DNA of 64,000 bases from Dolomedes plantarius (GCA_907164885.2 OU015493.1:117276193-117340192), one strand, 5' to 3'. Counted from the stretch's first letter, positions 36,818 to 48,649 are shown. The notes: a model not told the origin generated them from the sequence alone. Made by a program: numbers and translations.

Positions 36818-37291
36818 CTAACAGCTGAATCTCGGAGAAGTAATTATCTCTTTGTACTCTTTTACCCAGTATTCTCCAGCTTCTTGAATCTCTGAAACAG
36901 TTAGTGGTCCTCTCTCATGGGTCTTCTTCTTCAGCTTGTGAACAAATCGAATCACCCAAGCTGTAACTCGAAGCAACTTTCCAAGACTACTAAATTTTGA
37001 GTCATATAACACAACTTCTGTAACGGGAATAATTGCATGAACTACTGTTTTTAGTTTCTCTATTTTTTTATCATCGGCTACTGTTTTGAACTTTTGCCGT
37101 GGCCACTGATCTTTAGGACACCTTAACCATGATGGACCGCGCCACCAAACATTATTATTTAACAATGTATGTACAGTTTCACCGCGAGTTAATTTATCTG
37201 CAGGGTTCTCTAACCCCGGACAATAGTTCCATTTGTTAGGTGAAGTACAGTCTGAATTTCCAACACTCGGTTTGAAACAAATTGTTTCCAA
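36818..37291 (-). pseudogene. BEL/Pao pol, RNase H to integrase linker
   Basis: From about 37235 down, this frame carries the WNYCPGLENPADKLTRG block that follows RNase H in BEL/Pao pol, then WWRGPSWL and a Lys-rich linker to a stop at 36818. It is offset by one frame from the RT-RNase H frame, the shift lying near 37222-37235. Confidence 0.85.
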
Positions 37292-38607
37292 TCACGTGCT
37301 GACCCTTTAATCCAACATAAACAAATTTCTGAATCCGTCCACAGGAATACCCTACCTATCAAACCTTTGAACACCTTCGACAAATACTTACACAACCTCG
37401 CTGCAATCAAGGCTCCCATCAGTTCCAACCTCGGGAGTGACAACTTTCTTAACGGTGCGATTCTACTTTTTGACATTAAAAATGATGTCGTTATCTCTCC
37501 ATTCTTATTCTCATATCTAAAATATGCTACCACTCCGTAAGCTATAGTAGAAGAGTCACAGAAAATATGAATCTCTACCGAATCACTCTCATCCATACTA
37601 TCTGAGAAATAGAACCTTTCTATCTTCACCTCATCTAATTCCTTAACCTCCGTGCACCATTTTTTCCATGTCGATTGTAAGTCCTCAGGCAACTCTAAGT
37701 CCCAGTCTATCCCCTTCTCCCATATTTCTTGCATAAGCCTCTTAATACGCACAACATACGGTGAAATAAATCCTACTGGATCAAATACCTTAGCTGCCGT
37801 ACTCAACACAGACCTCTTAGTATTTCGTAAACACCTCAAACTGTTCAACAATGGCGTAACATAAACTCTCAATATATCCTCATTCAAATGCCAAATCAAC
37901 CCTAACACCTTTAACTTACTATCTCTCTCAAAACTATTTTCTACATACAACCCCTTCTCAATCCACAAATCGTGCAATTTTTTAGAATTAGTATATAACT
38001 TCCTTAAATTAAATTTTGCATCACTCAAAATTGACACCGCTTCTGAAGTAAGACTTAATGCTGATTCTACACTACCCGCTCCATAACACAAATCGTCAGC
38101 GTATAATGAACTATTGAGCATCTCAAAACAGTCTTTGTTAGTTTCTGAATATTTTTCTATGTGATATTTAATCGTGGCACTCAGCAAAAATGGTGAACAA
38201 ATACACCCAAACACTACTCTATTCATTTGCATAATTTTAAAGTCCTCACTATCATCATCGGGATACCACAAAAATTTCAAATATTTCCTATCCTCCTCTG
38301 CGATCCCAATCATTAAGAATTCTTTCTCGATATCACCGCAAAATACTACTTTAAATTTTCGAAAGGCAAGAATTAGGTCTAAAACATTAGGGTTTAAATT
38401 AGGCCCTTGTTCCAAGCAGTCATTTAACGACAAATTTCCCTTTGTGCAACTGCTACAATTAAAAACCATTCGTACTTGAGTACTTTGTTTATCTTTGCAA
38501 ACTACTGCTCTAAATGGCATGAAATAACCGTTTTCCCTTTCATAACACTCTTGGATAATGTTATTTTCACCCTGATATTTAACTATTTCCTGAAATTGCT
38601 CTCTCAC
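37210..38607 (-). pseudogene. BEL/Pao reverse transcriptase and RNase H
   Basis: An open frame of ~465 codons. RT blocks: FRAVVCKD, VRMVFNCSS, KVVFCGDIEKEFLMI (first catalytic Asp) and SSLYADDLCYGAG (the YxDD pair, with alanine at the variable site). Next come LSTAAKVFDPVGFISPYV, characteristic of BEL/Pao, and an RNase H domain with IHIFCDSSTIAYG, LSLPRLELMGAL and FLWTDSEICLCWI giving the D-E-D triad. The stretch 38608-38857 upstream carries the start of the RT region in broken frames. It copies the element's RNA into DNA within capsids. Confidence 0.93.
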
Positions 38608-38857
38608 AAAAGTATTGTTTTTTAATTCTTTTCACACCCTATCAAATTGCCTTTTTGCTAATTCAAAATTATTTTCTAACTGGTCTGGATCTTTCTTCCA
38701 CAATAAACGCGCCTCGTATCTCCATTTAATGAATTTCAGGTCCCTTTCAAACTGCTGAATAATCTGTTTATCACACTTTTTTCATAAACATCATTTCTCA
38801 TTCCTAAGCTCTCAATCTCCCACATGGCACGCAGCTGATCCGACAAACTTTCTTCCT

Positions 38858-39478
38858 CTAAAGAATGAGTTTGAATAAACAATCCGGTGGAATTCTGGCC
38901 AACTTTCGACTCTTCAAACCCTGGACCTTCCCTACTACTTTAAGTCCAACCGAATCTGTTTCGTATAGCAATAAACAATCTGTCAAGCAGTGCGTCTTTC
39001 CAGTTAGCACTGCATGCAGAAAGTCGTTTCCTAACAGAATATTTATTGCTTGATTGGCGCCACTTCTGGAATCAGACAAAGTATATCCCGACTCTTTTAA
39101 CACTTGAATCAATTTCTTAGGCGACGTTGCAATGGAACCAGCACAAATAGTTTCAGTTTCTAACGCTTCGATTTTTAAATACGTTTCACTATTACAGTTC
39201 TTCAAAACATTTTTTTTTCCTTTTAACTCAGATATTCGAGGGTAAGTAGACGCAAAAGTGAAGATTTTAAATTTTTCTGTACCGACAGTTTGTAATTCAG
39301 CTTTCTCAGCTAAAGACTGGCAAACATAACTCCTTTCTGATGCTGAATCGCAAAGAATACGTAAATTAAACGTAGAATTATTATTTATTAATTCAGCCCT
39401 CAACTTTTGGTAATAAATTAATTCTCTTGGAATATTCTTACTTCTGATTTTGGTGAAAAGCGAACTTACACTAGTTTC
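38858..39478 (-). pseudogene. BEL/Pao aspartic protease region
   Basis: Contains LRILCDSASERSYV, matching the DSGS(Q/E)RSY active-site block of BEL proteases with Ala in place of Gly, and AINILLGNDFLH, the conserved second block. It ends in a premature TAG near 38858 caused by a frameshift; the continuing sequence (IQTHSLEEESLSDQ) is in the next frame. The upstream boundary is the 8-bp target duplication (39471-39478) of the nested TIR element. Confidence 0.88.
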
Positions 39479-41710
39479 GGTACTTACGTATTATAGCTGA
39501 AACTTGGCGGCTGTTTGCACTTGGCATAATATTAGATCGCCAATGACTAATTTCTCGCTGGCAACCTATTTTCTAACCGAAAGTTGCCAAGAACGTTCAG
39601 AGAAACAGCATGTTAAAAAATGTACAAAAGTGTGGAAAACACATGGAATGATAAAATATTTTTAAAAATTGGCAGATGAAGAAGATTTTGATTATGAATA
39701 ATTTTAGATCTAATTAAAAATTGCGTATTTATGACAAAGCACATACGCAAAAATAAATCAATGAGTATTTTAAAAGAAACACAAATCTTTGGAACCATAA
39801 GTTTTAGGATGCTGAAATTTTGCATGGTGGTTGCTCTTAAACCCTAGGTGCTCGTTAAGAAATCTTTTTTAAAAATTCGAATTTTAAGGGTCTTAATAGG
39901 AGCCTAATTCTCTCTCCCACCCACTCCAAAAAACACACTATATCTTTGGAACCATGAGGCCTAGGAAGCTGAAATTTTGAATAGTGGTTCTTCTTAAGCC
40001 CTGGATGCACACGAAGAATTACAAATTTTTATTACAAATTTTAAAGGGGTTAAAAGGGGATTAATAAATTACGCCCTCCGAAAAAATACTATATTTCTGG
40101 AATCATAAGGCCAAGAAAGCTGAAATTTTGAGTGGTGGTTCCTCTTAAAGCCCAAGTGCACACAGAGTAATTTTTTTCTTATTACAAATTTTAAGAGGGT
40201 TAAAAATGGCTTAATCACCTCCCCCTGAAAAAAACTGCATTTATAGAACTATAAGTCCTAGGAAGCTGAAATGGTGATTGGGGATTCTTCCTAAGAACTA
40301 GGTTCTTACTAAGAAATCGTTTTTTAAAATACAAATTTTAAGGGGTTCAAAAGGGGATTAATCCCCCCTCCGAAAAAAGTACTATATTTTTCAAACTATA
40401 AGGTCTAGGAAGATGAAATTTTGAATGGTAGTTCCTTTGAAGCCCTAAATGCAAAAAATAAATCTTTTTTAAAAATACAAATTGTAAGGGGTTTAATTCC
40501 CCACCCAGTCCTCAAAAATAAAAACCACTGCATTTCTAGAACCATAAGGTGTAGATAGCTTAAATTTTGAATAGTGGTTTTTCTTAAGCTCTAGGTGCTA
40601 ATGAAGACATTTAAAAAAAATACAAATAATAAGGGGGTTTGACCCCTCTTCCGCCCCCCCAAAAAAAACTATCCCTGGAACCATACTTTCTAGAAAGTTA
40701 AAATTTTCTATGGCATTGCTCTTCGGCGTTGGATCAGTGGTGCGCAAACATTTTTCCACCGCAACCCACAATCTTTAAATGAAAAGTCACTCGACCCCTT
40801 ATGAACCTGTTTTGACCATAGCAAAATTTTTTAAAAATTGGGAAAATATTCACAAAAGATACAGAAAAAAAGGAGAAAATTTTGGCAAACTACTTTTAAA
40901 ATCAATGAACCGTGGATTATGGGTTTATATTAACTTTGCATAATAAAATAAATGTCTACACTTGCTTCTGCCAATTCTCATGTGACGAAAACTTCATAAT
41001 GAAATACTAATATGTATTTGTATTGCATTGAGGTAAAAATTAACAAGAATTTGAATTTAAAAACAGGAACATGTTTTCAAAATGATAGGCTCTATATTAA
41101 AACATCGAAATTTTGCACGGTGGTTCCTATAAGACCCTAAGTTTACTTACAAATCTCTCTAAGAACACAAAATTTACGGGGTTTAAAGTCCTCCAAAAAC
41201 ACTAACTGACTGATCACTTTATTTTTGTAACCAGAAGGCCTAAGGAAGCTGAAATTTTGCTTTTTGGTTCCGCTAATGCCCCAGGTTCTCAGAAAGATTT
41301 TTAAAAATAAATTCAACCTCTATGGGTGTTAAAATAGGGGCTTAAATCTCTTAACTTTTTTTAAAAATCTAAAACCCGTATTTAATGTCGAATGACTGTC
41401 GTTCAATTATAGGGTGAACTTTTCTGAGGAACGACTGCACTTTACTGCTAAAGTTAATTTAAATTAACCAAATTAGATAATGAATGGTAGGAATGTATTC
41501 CGTTGCGAAAACGGGTATACAGCTACTTTTTCATAATCGAAAAAATAAATAAATAAAAAGCTCAAAATGAAACTTCCAACAATTAGTCCCGACAGCAAAA
41601 AGCAATGAATAGCGGGAACGATATTAGAAACAAGAAAGACACGCATAATTGGCGCTTTATTGCCGTTTTCTAGCCAAGCGGCAAAGTTTCAGCTATAATA
41701 CGTAAGTACC
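39479..41710. mobile_element. TIR element with 8-bp target duplication, nested in BEL pol
   Basis: The ends are GGTACTTACGTATTATAGCT and its complement; 27 bp are perfect and ~34 bp have two mismatches. CTAGTTTC flanks both sides (39471-39478 and 41711-41718). No transposase ORF. An 8-bp duplication fits hAT, P or Merlin elements, but the ends do not settle which. Most of the interior (about 39780-41526) is a Helitron-like segment. Removing the element plus one duplication (2240 bp) puts the gag-side and protease-side reading frames in the same register. Confidence 0.9.
39780..41526 (+). repeat. Helitron-like segment with ~9 degenerate ~150-bp modules
   Basis: Modules recur at about 39784, 39947, 40095, 40247, 40390, 40537, 40670, 41085 and 41228. 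Each has a GGAACCATAAGGCCTAGGAA-like block, GCTGAAATTTTG, a GGTTCTTCTTAAGCCCTAGG-like block and an AAATTTTAAGGGG run. The same module occurs once in Helitron copies A and B. The right end (about 41499-41526) reads CCGTTGCGAAAACGG, GTATACAG, CTAC, close to the Helitron hairpin plus CTAG. The 5' Helitron end is not recognisable. Confidence 0.75.
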
Positions 41711-41718
41711 CTAGTTTC

Positions 41719-42996
41719 TGACGACGTTTCTTGTTTGTCGTTTCTGCTTTCATCTTTCGGCTTTTCAGATAATTCACACAAATATTCTAAATGTGACTGT
41801 GATTGAAATAAATTACATCTCACCCATTTACCTTTGCAGAAAACTTTTTTGTGTCCCTTTTTCAAACAACGTTTGCACTTAAACTGGTCATACAAAGCTT
41901 TGTATTTCTCTGGAATAGTTAAGCTACAATTTTTAGATGAATGTGGTTTATCACAAAAATCACACATGTATTTCTTTGCTGTTGTACTAAGCGTTGCTGC
42001 TGAAGATATTTTGAACGTATTTGGACTATAGCGTTTACTGTAGTTCCCAAAGGTTTTCTCTTCGGTTTTTGACACCCTGGATTTATTTAAATTAACACAT
42101 AATGACTTTTCTCTCGCTTCTATTTCGTTCTCTATAAATAACAACAAGTCTGTGACTGATGTCTCATTTTTGGTGTTTTGTCTATTAAAATTTAACACTA
42201 AATCATTTGGGATACAATTGTATAGAATAGGTAGCAATAAATTTCTATATGTATTAAAATCAACTTTTAACGTTTCAAGACTTCGAATTTGAACTGTAAT
42301 CTCGTCGTGCAGTTTTCTTAAGGCAGATACCTCACTAGATCTCAGAACTGGCTCTAATGAGAGGAGCTTATTCGTATAGTTACTAATTAATAATTATCTC
42401 TTTCCGATTCTATTATTTGAGATTTCAATCGCCTTTTTATAGTTATCCTCTGTTATCGGTAACCCGCTTATCGCTTTAGCTGCTGAATCTGTTAACAACG
42501 ATCGCAAGAAATTTAATTTTTCTATTTCTTTTAATGTATTATTTTCATGGATAGCAGCTGTGAATTGGGGCCAAAACTCTTGAAATTTTGATATATCAAC
42601 ATTAAATTTCTCTAAAGTAATGCGGGGAAGTTTCGTATTGCAATTGGTTTTGGTTTCATTAATTTCCACAGGAACAGTTTCGGGTTTAGATTTAACTGAA
42701 TCATGTAAATATCTCTTAACTCGTGATTTATATCGAATAATGGTTTCATTATACTCAAGTGAATTCTCTACTTCTGCTTCCAAACCTTTTTCTGGACACT
42801 GAGAAACTATAACATCGTCAAGTTTCAGTAACTTTTGTTCTCTCTCAATCAAGACAGCAAGTGATTCTTGCAAATTGTCAACATTAGCCAATTCATTGGC
42901 CAACTCTTCATCAATTTTCTTAATTATTTTAGTTATACTAACTCTAATTGATTTTCGCACTTTTCAATTCTTCTGAATAGTATCTTCAGTACTCAT
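41719..42996 (-). pseudogene. BEL/Pao gag
   Basis: The start is ATG at 42996 (MSTEDTIQKN), in one frame to the nested insertion, with stops near 42968 and 42394. The middle contains LPRITLEKFNVDISKFQEFW and SAAKAISGLPITEDNYKKAI, the capsid-like DUF1759 region of BEL/Pao gag. The C-terminal part has two zinc knuckles, CDFCDKPHSSKNC and CKRCLKKGHKKVFC, and a degenerate third. Gag packages the element RNA. In BEL/Pao, gag and pol usually form one frame, and here the gag frame leads into protease once the nested element is discounted. Confidence 0.92.
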
Positions 42997-43138
42997 TTTT
43001 AATATTCACGAGTAACTTGCAAAATGGAAACAAAATAACTCACCCCGTTTTGAAGAACAAGTAATCTTACCGCTTCACACAGATTCTTTTTTTAATCGTA
43101 ATCCAAACTTCGCGGCGTGATCTGCACCAAAAACTTTA

Positions 43139-43414
43139 TATGGAAATCATACCATATATGTAGCACTCACTCAGTATCTCTATCGGTGGTTCTTGTTTAG
43201 TAATTGACATCACACTCCAGATAATAAACACTCTCTCTAAATCTTGATTATTTAATTATATACATAATTTGTACAGCTATATACATTATACTTCGAAAGT
43301 CATATTAATTTGAGTACTCTGTCTCGTAATACAACCGCTCTCTACTACGTCATACACTCATATGCGCTCAACACTCGCAGCGCCCTCTACAGTCTTTAGG
43401 GAATATTTTCCACA
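43139..43414 (-). repeat. BEL/Pao 5' LTR
   Basis: A 276-bp terminal repeat matching 35014-35287 with about 14 substitutions and a 2-base indel. It carries the promoter side of the element on the minus strand. Gag begins about 140 bp downstream. Confidence 0.93.
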
Positions 43415-43609
43415 ACGTTTCATGCAAATTATCGGGTGCGCCGATAACAACAGAGCCATATCATCCCCTATCGGCGACCTTTGGAACTTTTTTCACGGAA
43501 TCCTATTTCCCATCTCATATTTAGTCTCTGTACCAAGTTTGGTGCCATTTCGGATGTTAGATCGAGCTACAGGTGGCTCTGAATAGTGTCAGTTTAAAAA
43601 AAAATCCCC

Positions 43610-43612
<3 letters not shown>

Positions 43613-43645
<33 letters not shown>

Positions 43646-44658
43646 GTGTGTAACTTATAAGGTATTTATTGCTTTCAGTGCAGGTAGTATTAACTTTGAA
43701 TATTTAATAAAAATTGCATTCATTTTTTTTCTTTTAGGGCAACTTCATGATTGAAGACATTCATAAAGAAGAAATCTAAGATAAAATGTTAAAATTCCCT
43801 TCAAGAAGAAATAAAGAATACAAAAGAAATCAAATTTGAGTAAGTTGATGAGAATACAGATAAAACTTGTCTCGAATAATTTTATATTGAAAAATATGTT
43901 GCTTTACAGAAAATTTCATGAAAATGGGATATAAAGAGGATTGTTTTTCCATGTATAACATATTTAGATTTTTTTTCTTATTTTAACTCAAACTTAAATA
44001 ATGAAGCATTTAATCAATTAGCGTAAATTCAGAGCTAAACAAAAAAAAAAGAGTTAATATCTTAAAAGGTCTTTAAAAAGTTTGATCGAACTATCTTTTA
44101 CGTGATAGAAAAACTGTCGTCGTGAATGGAAATGATGTTTTGAGTATAAATTCAAACTATCAATAATATAAGGTGAAATTTGTATACATTAGAAATATAA
44201 AAAATTCTTTTTTGAAAGATATTTTCAGTATAACAAAGGGATAGGGATGAAATTGTCTCACAGCAAAAAAAAAAAATGTCGGAGGAGAAATGCTGGGAAT
44301 GAGTAGTTAATTTCGCAGATGACCAGAAAATTTTCATATATTACACTATTTGTCAGTTGTTTGCAGGATAAGTTTTATGAATTTTCAATAAACTTTTATA
44401 AGAAATCCACATTATTTAATAATTTAACGTTTTATATTCTAACGTCCGAAAACTTTTATTTAAAGGACAGGTTGTCAAAACACTTTTTACGACAAGGTAT
44501 GCGTGGAAAATTTTTAAAAGCTTTCCCAAATTTTTAAACATTTTATTAAGAATGTGTATTTATTAATAACATTTCTGTATTTATTTAATTATTCTTTTCA
44601 ACAAAATTTACTTTTATAATTGACTGAAACTTTTTGTTAAAAATAATGAGACAATATA
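43613..44658. other. (TA)n tail and unassigned AT-rich sequence
   Basis: A short TA array at about 43613-43640, then non-coding AT-rich DNA. The small frames at 44152-44537 have no domain signal. Confidence 0.5.
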
Positions 44659-45479
44659 CACTCATGGACAAAAAAATTAGCGCACCAAAGGCAGGATTGA
44701 AGCGTTCACCACGGGCTCTCCACACACGAACACGATTGTCATCACTGCCGAGATTGAATCCGGATTCGTCGCTAAAGACGACCTGGTTTCATTCCGCTGC
44801 AGTCCAGTTTCCTCGTGCGCGGCAAAACTCCAAACGGAGGCGTCGACGGGTAGGCGTCAAGGGCAGCACACGTAATGGGCGCCGCGATACCAACTGTCCT
44901 TCAGCCAGGCGCCTTCGTATGGCTCGAGAAGACACAGATGCCCCTAGTGAAGGTGCTACCTGTGCCTGGATGGCGGCCGATGAAGCAGTTGGCTGTACGC
45001 GTGCATTTCTTACGATGTGGCGGTCTTCTCGACGACTAGTCTGTCGAGGGCGTCCTGAGCCTGGTCTTCGTGTACATGACATCTCTCGGGTCCACTGGTC
45101 CCAACACCTCCTCACAACACAATCAGAGCGGCCTAATTGACGAGCTACTCGCCTAGCTGACCACCCAGCTTCCATCATCCCGACGATTCTCCCCCTCTCA
45201 AACTGCGACAACTGCTTATATTGTCTTCGAACACGGCGTAATGGCATGTCTATCTCAGCTCTTCCTTTGTAAATGATTCAGCACACTCAAACAAGCTTTG
45301 GTTACCAGTTTTATACTCCACAGAGTACGATGTTCAACGCCCTCTACCGGCTATATGTAATGCGCAATCACGCTGCATTTCTAATCATTTGCATATCTCC
45401 CCGACATGTACCTTCATTTCAAGTTTCGTTACAATCCCGCAATTATTTCTTGGAGCGCTAATTTTTTTGTCAATGAGTG
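44659..45479 (-). mobile_element. Tc1-like element lacking the 3' half of its transposase
   Basis: TIRs CACTCATGGACAAAAAAATT (44659) and the complement (45479, one mismatch over ~24 bp), with TA on both sides. It is 821 bp because the transposase is cut off soon after the first catalytic box, where the TIR follows directly. Confidence 0.92.
44680..45247 (-). pseudogene. Tc1 transposase, N-terminal half
   Basis: Starts MPLRRVRRQYKQLSQFERGR at 45247. Both helix-turn-helix regions are visible (IVGMMEAGWSARRVARQLGR; SSRAIRRRLAEGQL), with the GSGRPRQTSRRED hinge between. A TGA, where the family has Trp, interrupts the frame just before NQVVFSDESGFNLGSDD (first catalytic Asp). Sequence ends at FNPAFGALIF in the TIR. 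The second Asp and the Glu are deleted. Confidence 0.92.
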
Positions 45480-46071
45480 TATAAAGTTTAAAGTGTTTCA
45501 AGCTCATGATACTTGTTAAATCAACAATAAATAAATTGTTAAATCAACAGTCTGAAAATATAACAACTTTTTCATTTAGATCAACAGAAATAACTAAAAT
45601 AAATTGAACTATTTTTTAGATAAATTATAGTAAGGAAATATCATTCATTTAACATAACTATGTATTCTTACTGATATTGTTGTATGTTACTTCAAACTGC
45701 ATTAATTTTAGCTATTTAATTCAACAATTTTAGATTCAAACTGCTGTAACTTACATTAATCTCCAAAAAACTTAAAATATTACTTCATTGTAAGAAATAT
45801 CTATTATTATAATGATTTCTGTGCAGGAATTCCCTAATTTTCTTCGTTGTTATGTAATCTTAATTCCACCCAATTTAACAATAAATTTTACTTTACATTT
45901 GTAATTCGATGAAAAAGGAATTGCTTTGCCCTTATTATTCAAATGTTTCTTACAAATTATTTTTCAAATGTTTCTTACAAATTGGAATATTTGACCTGTT
46001 ACATGAGAATTTTCTTTAATTTTTTTTTAAATAACAACTTGTACATGTATTTTGATTTTTGTTTTATTCAG
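45480..46071. other. Upstream flank of the CUB-EGF gene
   Basis: AT-rich, with no repeat recognised. A polypyrimidine tract ending TTTTATTCAG at 46071 looks like a 3' splice site, so a 5' UTR intron may lie here. No core promoter could be assigned. Confidence 0.45.
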
Positions 46072-46130
46072 AACATGCTTCATGGAATTTGAACTCATGA
46101 AATCTCATGTCTTTACATCATCAAACAGCA

Positions 46131-46777
46131 ATGAAATCATCATTCATCTCATTTACACTCTTCACAACGTTCTCATTGTCTCATCTCTTATTATCTCCCC
46201 ATCGCTGTGGTTACCACGGCAAGAATGAACGAGGCTTCATATCTACTCCTAACTTCCCCAAACCATATCCAGTTCCTATTTCCTGCCAATGGGTTTTAGA
46301 AGCTCCACCTAACTGCAGAATAGCCGTATATTTCACGCAGTTTTATTTAAAAGCTGGATTTAGGGCTTCTGAGTTTGATTATTATACGGCAGACATCGGA
46401 ATCGGTGTCAGGAAATCGGATTTTGGTGTCATAAGCTCAAGAGATGAGCCAACTTACTTGGTGTCAAACCAGAGAATCCTTGTGCTAGATCTTCACGTGT
46501 ATTCATTGGACAATGTTCATCTGAGAGTCACAGAGCACTTATTGGAGACATATGGTTTCAACATAACTTACGAAGTGCTGCGAAAGGATGAAAGTGTTAG
46601 ACAAGATGGCTGCATCTACCATCATTGTTCCTTTACGGGTTTATGCTTAGCTTCCGAAGATCTGCAGGAATATCAATGTGAATGTGTAAGTGGATATTTT
46701 GGGGAAGAATGTCAGTATGATAATGATTGCGGCCCTACGGCAACTCCAAAAGTTTGCCACAATGGCGGCACATGCAG
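46131..46777 (+). CDS. CUB-EGF protein, exon 1 of the visible coding region
   Basis: ATG at 46131 (purine at -3) begins a signal peptide, MKSSFISFTLFTTFSLSHLL, ahead of Cys26. An in-frame ATG at 46107 adds 8 residues but has a poorer context. A stop at 46098 closes the frame upstream. Residues ~26-150 look like a CUB domain: C26, GFISTPNFPKPYP, C52-Q-W, aromatic-rich strands and a GFNITYEV end. Residues ~165-200 form EGF 1 with six cysteines (CIYHHCSF ... YQCECVSGYFGEEC). EGF 2 starts at CGPTATPKVCHNGGTC. The exon ends AG|GTGAGT at 46777, phase 2. The protein is probably secreted or a type I membrane protein. I do not recognise the orthologue. This is the only host gene supported in the window. 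Confidence 0.85.
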
Positions 46778-47072
46778 GTGAGTGTTATTCTCGTGTTATT
46801 ATGATAATGAGTGTTCCTGATGTATGTGCGGGGACTATCCCTTATTTATATCTGGCATGGAATTCTACTTATAATTCCCTTTCCTCATGATTTTTTTTAG
46901 TCAGTATTTCCGGAAATTAAAACACTAATTCAATTTGAAATTCCTCAGTTAAACGTTCAAATTAACGTTTACATGTTATTAAAATATCAATAATAGCTCC
47001 GTAAACAGTTAACAGTTAAGGTTATTTTGGAGTCATCTAAAATTTAACCTAGACTTACATATCTTAGAAATA

Positions 47073-47633
47073 CAGGGTCACCGAGAAAGTTGTCCGTGAT
47101 TGCAACGAGGAATAGGGAACCATATAACAGAACTCATGGTGTTTAATTTTTCACCAAAAGATATAGAAAAGAATCAAGTTTTGGACATTACCTAATAGGT
47201 TTGGATATGAGCCCCCCTCGTCACTTGACACACATCTAGGCGATAATCGATCTCCATCCAGATAGCGATCATAGCAGGAGTCACAGTCACTATTGTAGCA
47301 GTCCGATAAATGGCGTAGGCCCGGGATCTTCTCAGCGTACACACTGTTTTTCAGGTAACCCCATAGAAAAAAAGTCTAGTTGTCAAAAAAGTTGTCATTC
47401 TTATGGCTAAAAAATTGGACTGTCCCTTCCTATCCAACGTCAAAACTCATGGTGGAGGAAGCGCGACGTCACAGCGTCGGCGCATGCCCCCAGCGCAGTC
47501 ACGGTCACCATGACGTGGATAAATAAAAATCCTAGACTATACATACCATATGCTTCTAGGCAAAATCCGATCGGTCGATTGTTGTTCCCGGTTTGCACAA
47601 CTGAAATCACGGACATCTTTTTCGATGGCCCTG
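47073..47633 (-). mobile_element. Deleted mariner-type element (561 bp)
   Basis: TIRs CAGGGTCACCGAGAAAGTTG (47073) and complement of CAGGGCCATCGAAAAAGATG (47633), TA on both sides. On the minus strand at about 47275-47185 it keeps a transposase tail reading MEIDYRLDVCQVTRGAHIQT followed by a stop, typical of mariner C-termini. The rest of the gene is gone. Confidence 0.85.
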
Positions 47634-48649
47634 TATTTTAGACATGTGTTAGACGTGTTTTAGAAGTGCATATTAAATTAACAGTATATTGGTCAGTGAA
47701 TTTTCTATTTTATTCTTACTCATACAAAAAAATTTCATTGATATTTCTGTTGATTTTCTCCAGAAAGAACCGTGAATATGTGAGTAGGGTTGAGATGTAT
47801 TTATTCGTTAGTATTTGCATTTCCCCTCCATTATATGACGTATGAATTTAGAGCAAATATTCAGAAGGCCAAGTATGGAGTCGAATCTCTACATGGAGCC
47901 AATTAGTTTTGATATTGTTCACTACAATATGTATATATTTATTATATTTTATTGACACATGAAGTACATTTTACACCGGGAACTTAATTTAAATAATATT
48001 CCTTTAAAATACCCAAAGCTATCCATATTGAAATTAGTCTATTTTAAATAATCCAATTACTTCATGTAAGTTTAGTTACCACATTTTCCTTGCGTATTCC
48101 TAGTCCAAGGAAATCAAAATTATTTCACTCCCGATTATTTCACTCCTGATTGACTCACTCCATTTAATTTTAGGTAAGTAAGTATTGACCATTACTTCTA
48201 AACTCTAATATTTTGAATTTTATGTCCATTTTTTCTCTAGAGTTGTTTTAGTCAGTTATATGGATGATTTTTAATCCTTTAATTAAACAGGTCTGCAAAA
48301 ATTTTTTTTAAAGTTGTTTATAGTTCGATAACTGATTTCTATGAATTTTTCAGTGCTGATTTCAAAAATGAAATCTATTTTTTTCCATCACGTCAGGTTA
48401 TCTAACAAAAAGGGTGTGCATTTTGGGGGAAAAACTCAATTTAACGCAATTTTGTACACTTTTTCTAAATGTTCTAAATTTTAATAAACAAAAAAAAGAT
48501 GCCTTGGTTTACATTTACACATAAGAACATTGAAGAAAAGTGCATAACTATAGAGTCAAAAGTCCTTGTAGAAGCGCTTTTGCTTCACATTAAAACTTCT
48601 TTTAGTGCTCTTCTAATGTGGACAGCTTGAGGATCGTCCCTTTTTAATA

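Larger units (their letters stand above)
35014..43414 (-). mobile_element. BEL/Pao LTR retrotransposon (8.4 kb), degenerate, with nested insertions
   Basis: Two LTRs (35014-35287 and 43139-43414) enclose gag and pol on the minus strand. ACGTT flanks both ends (35009-35013 and 43415-43419), a perfect 5-bp target duplication. A purine-rich tract lies at 35288-35299 on the minus strand. A primer-binding-site candidate with TTGGTGCAGATCACG follows the 5' LTR (about 43128-43114). Domain order gag, protease, RT, RNase H, integrase is that of BEL/Pao. The LTRs differ at roughly 14 positions by eye (about 5%), so the insertion is not recent. A 2.2-kb TIR element interrupts it at 39479. Confidence 0.95.
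34316..43612 (+). mobile_element. Mariner-like long-TIR element, split by a BEL/Pao insertion
   Basis: The left end (34316) and right end (43612) share AAACTGACACTATTCAGAGC, and homology continues inward. The left arm is about 34316-34585. The right arm is in two pieces, about 34940-35013 and 43420-43612, because the BEL element sits inside it. Arms are ~270 bp. Without BEL and one 5-bp duplication the element would be about 891 bp. The interior keeps only the end of a transposase gene. (TA)n arrays lie at both outer ends. Confidence 0.88.

Noticed and set aside
43362..43586. 74-codon frame at the BEL/mariner boundary
   Set aside because: It spans the LTR end and the mariner TIR, so it is a chance frame across an insertion junction.
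44634..45140. 168-codon + strand frame rich in Arg
   Set aside because: It is the antisense shadow of the Tc1 transposase on the minus strand.
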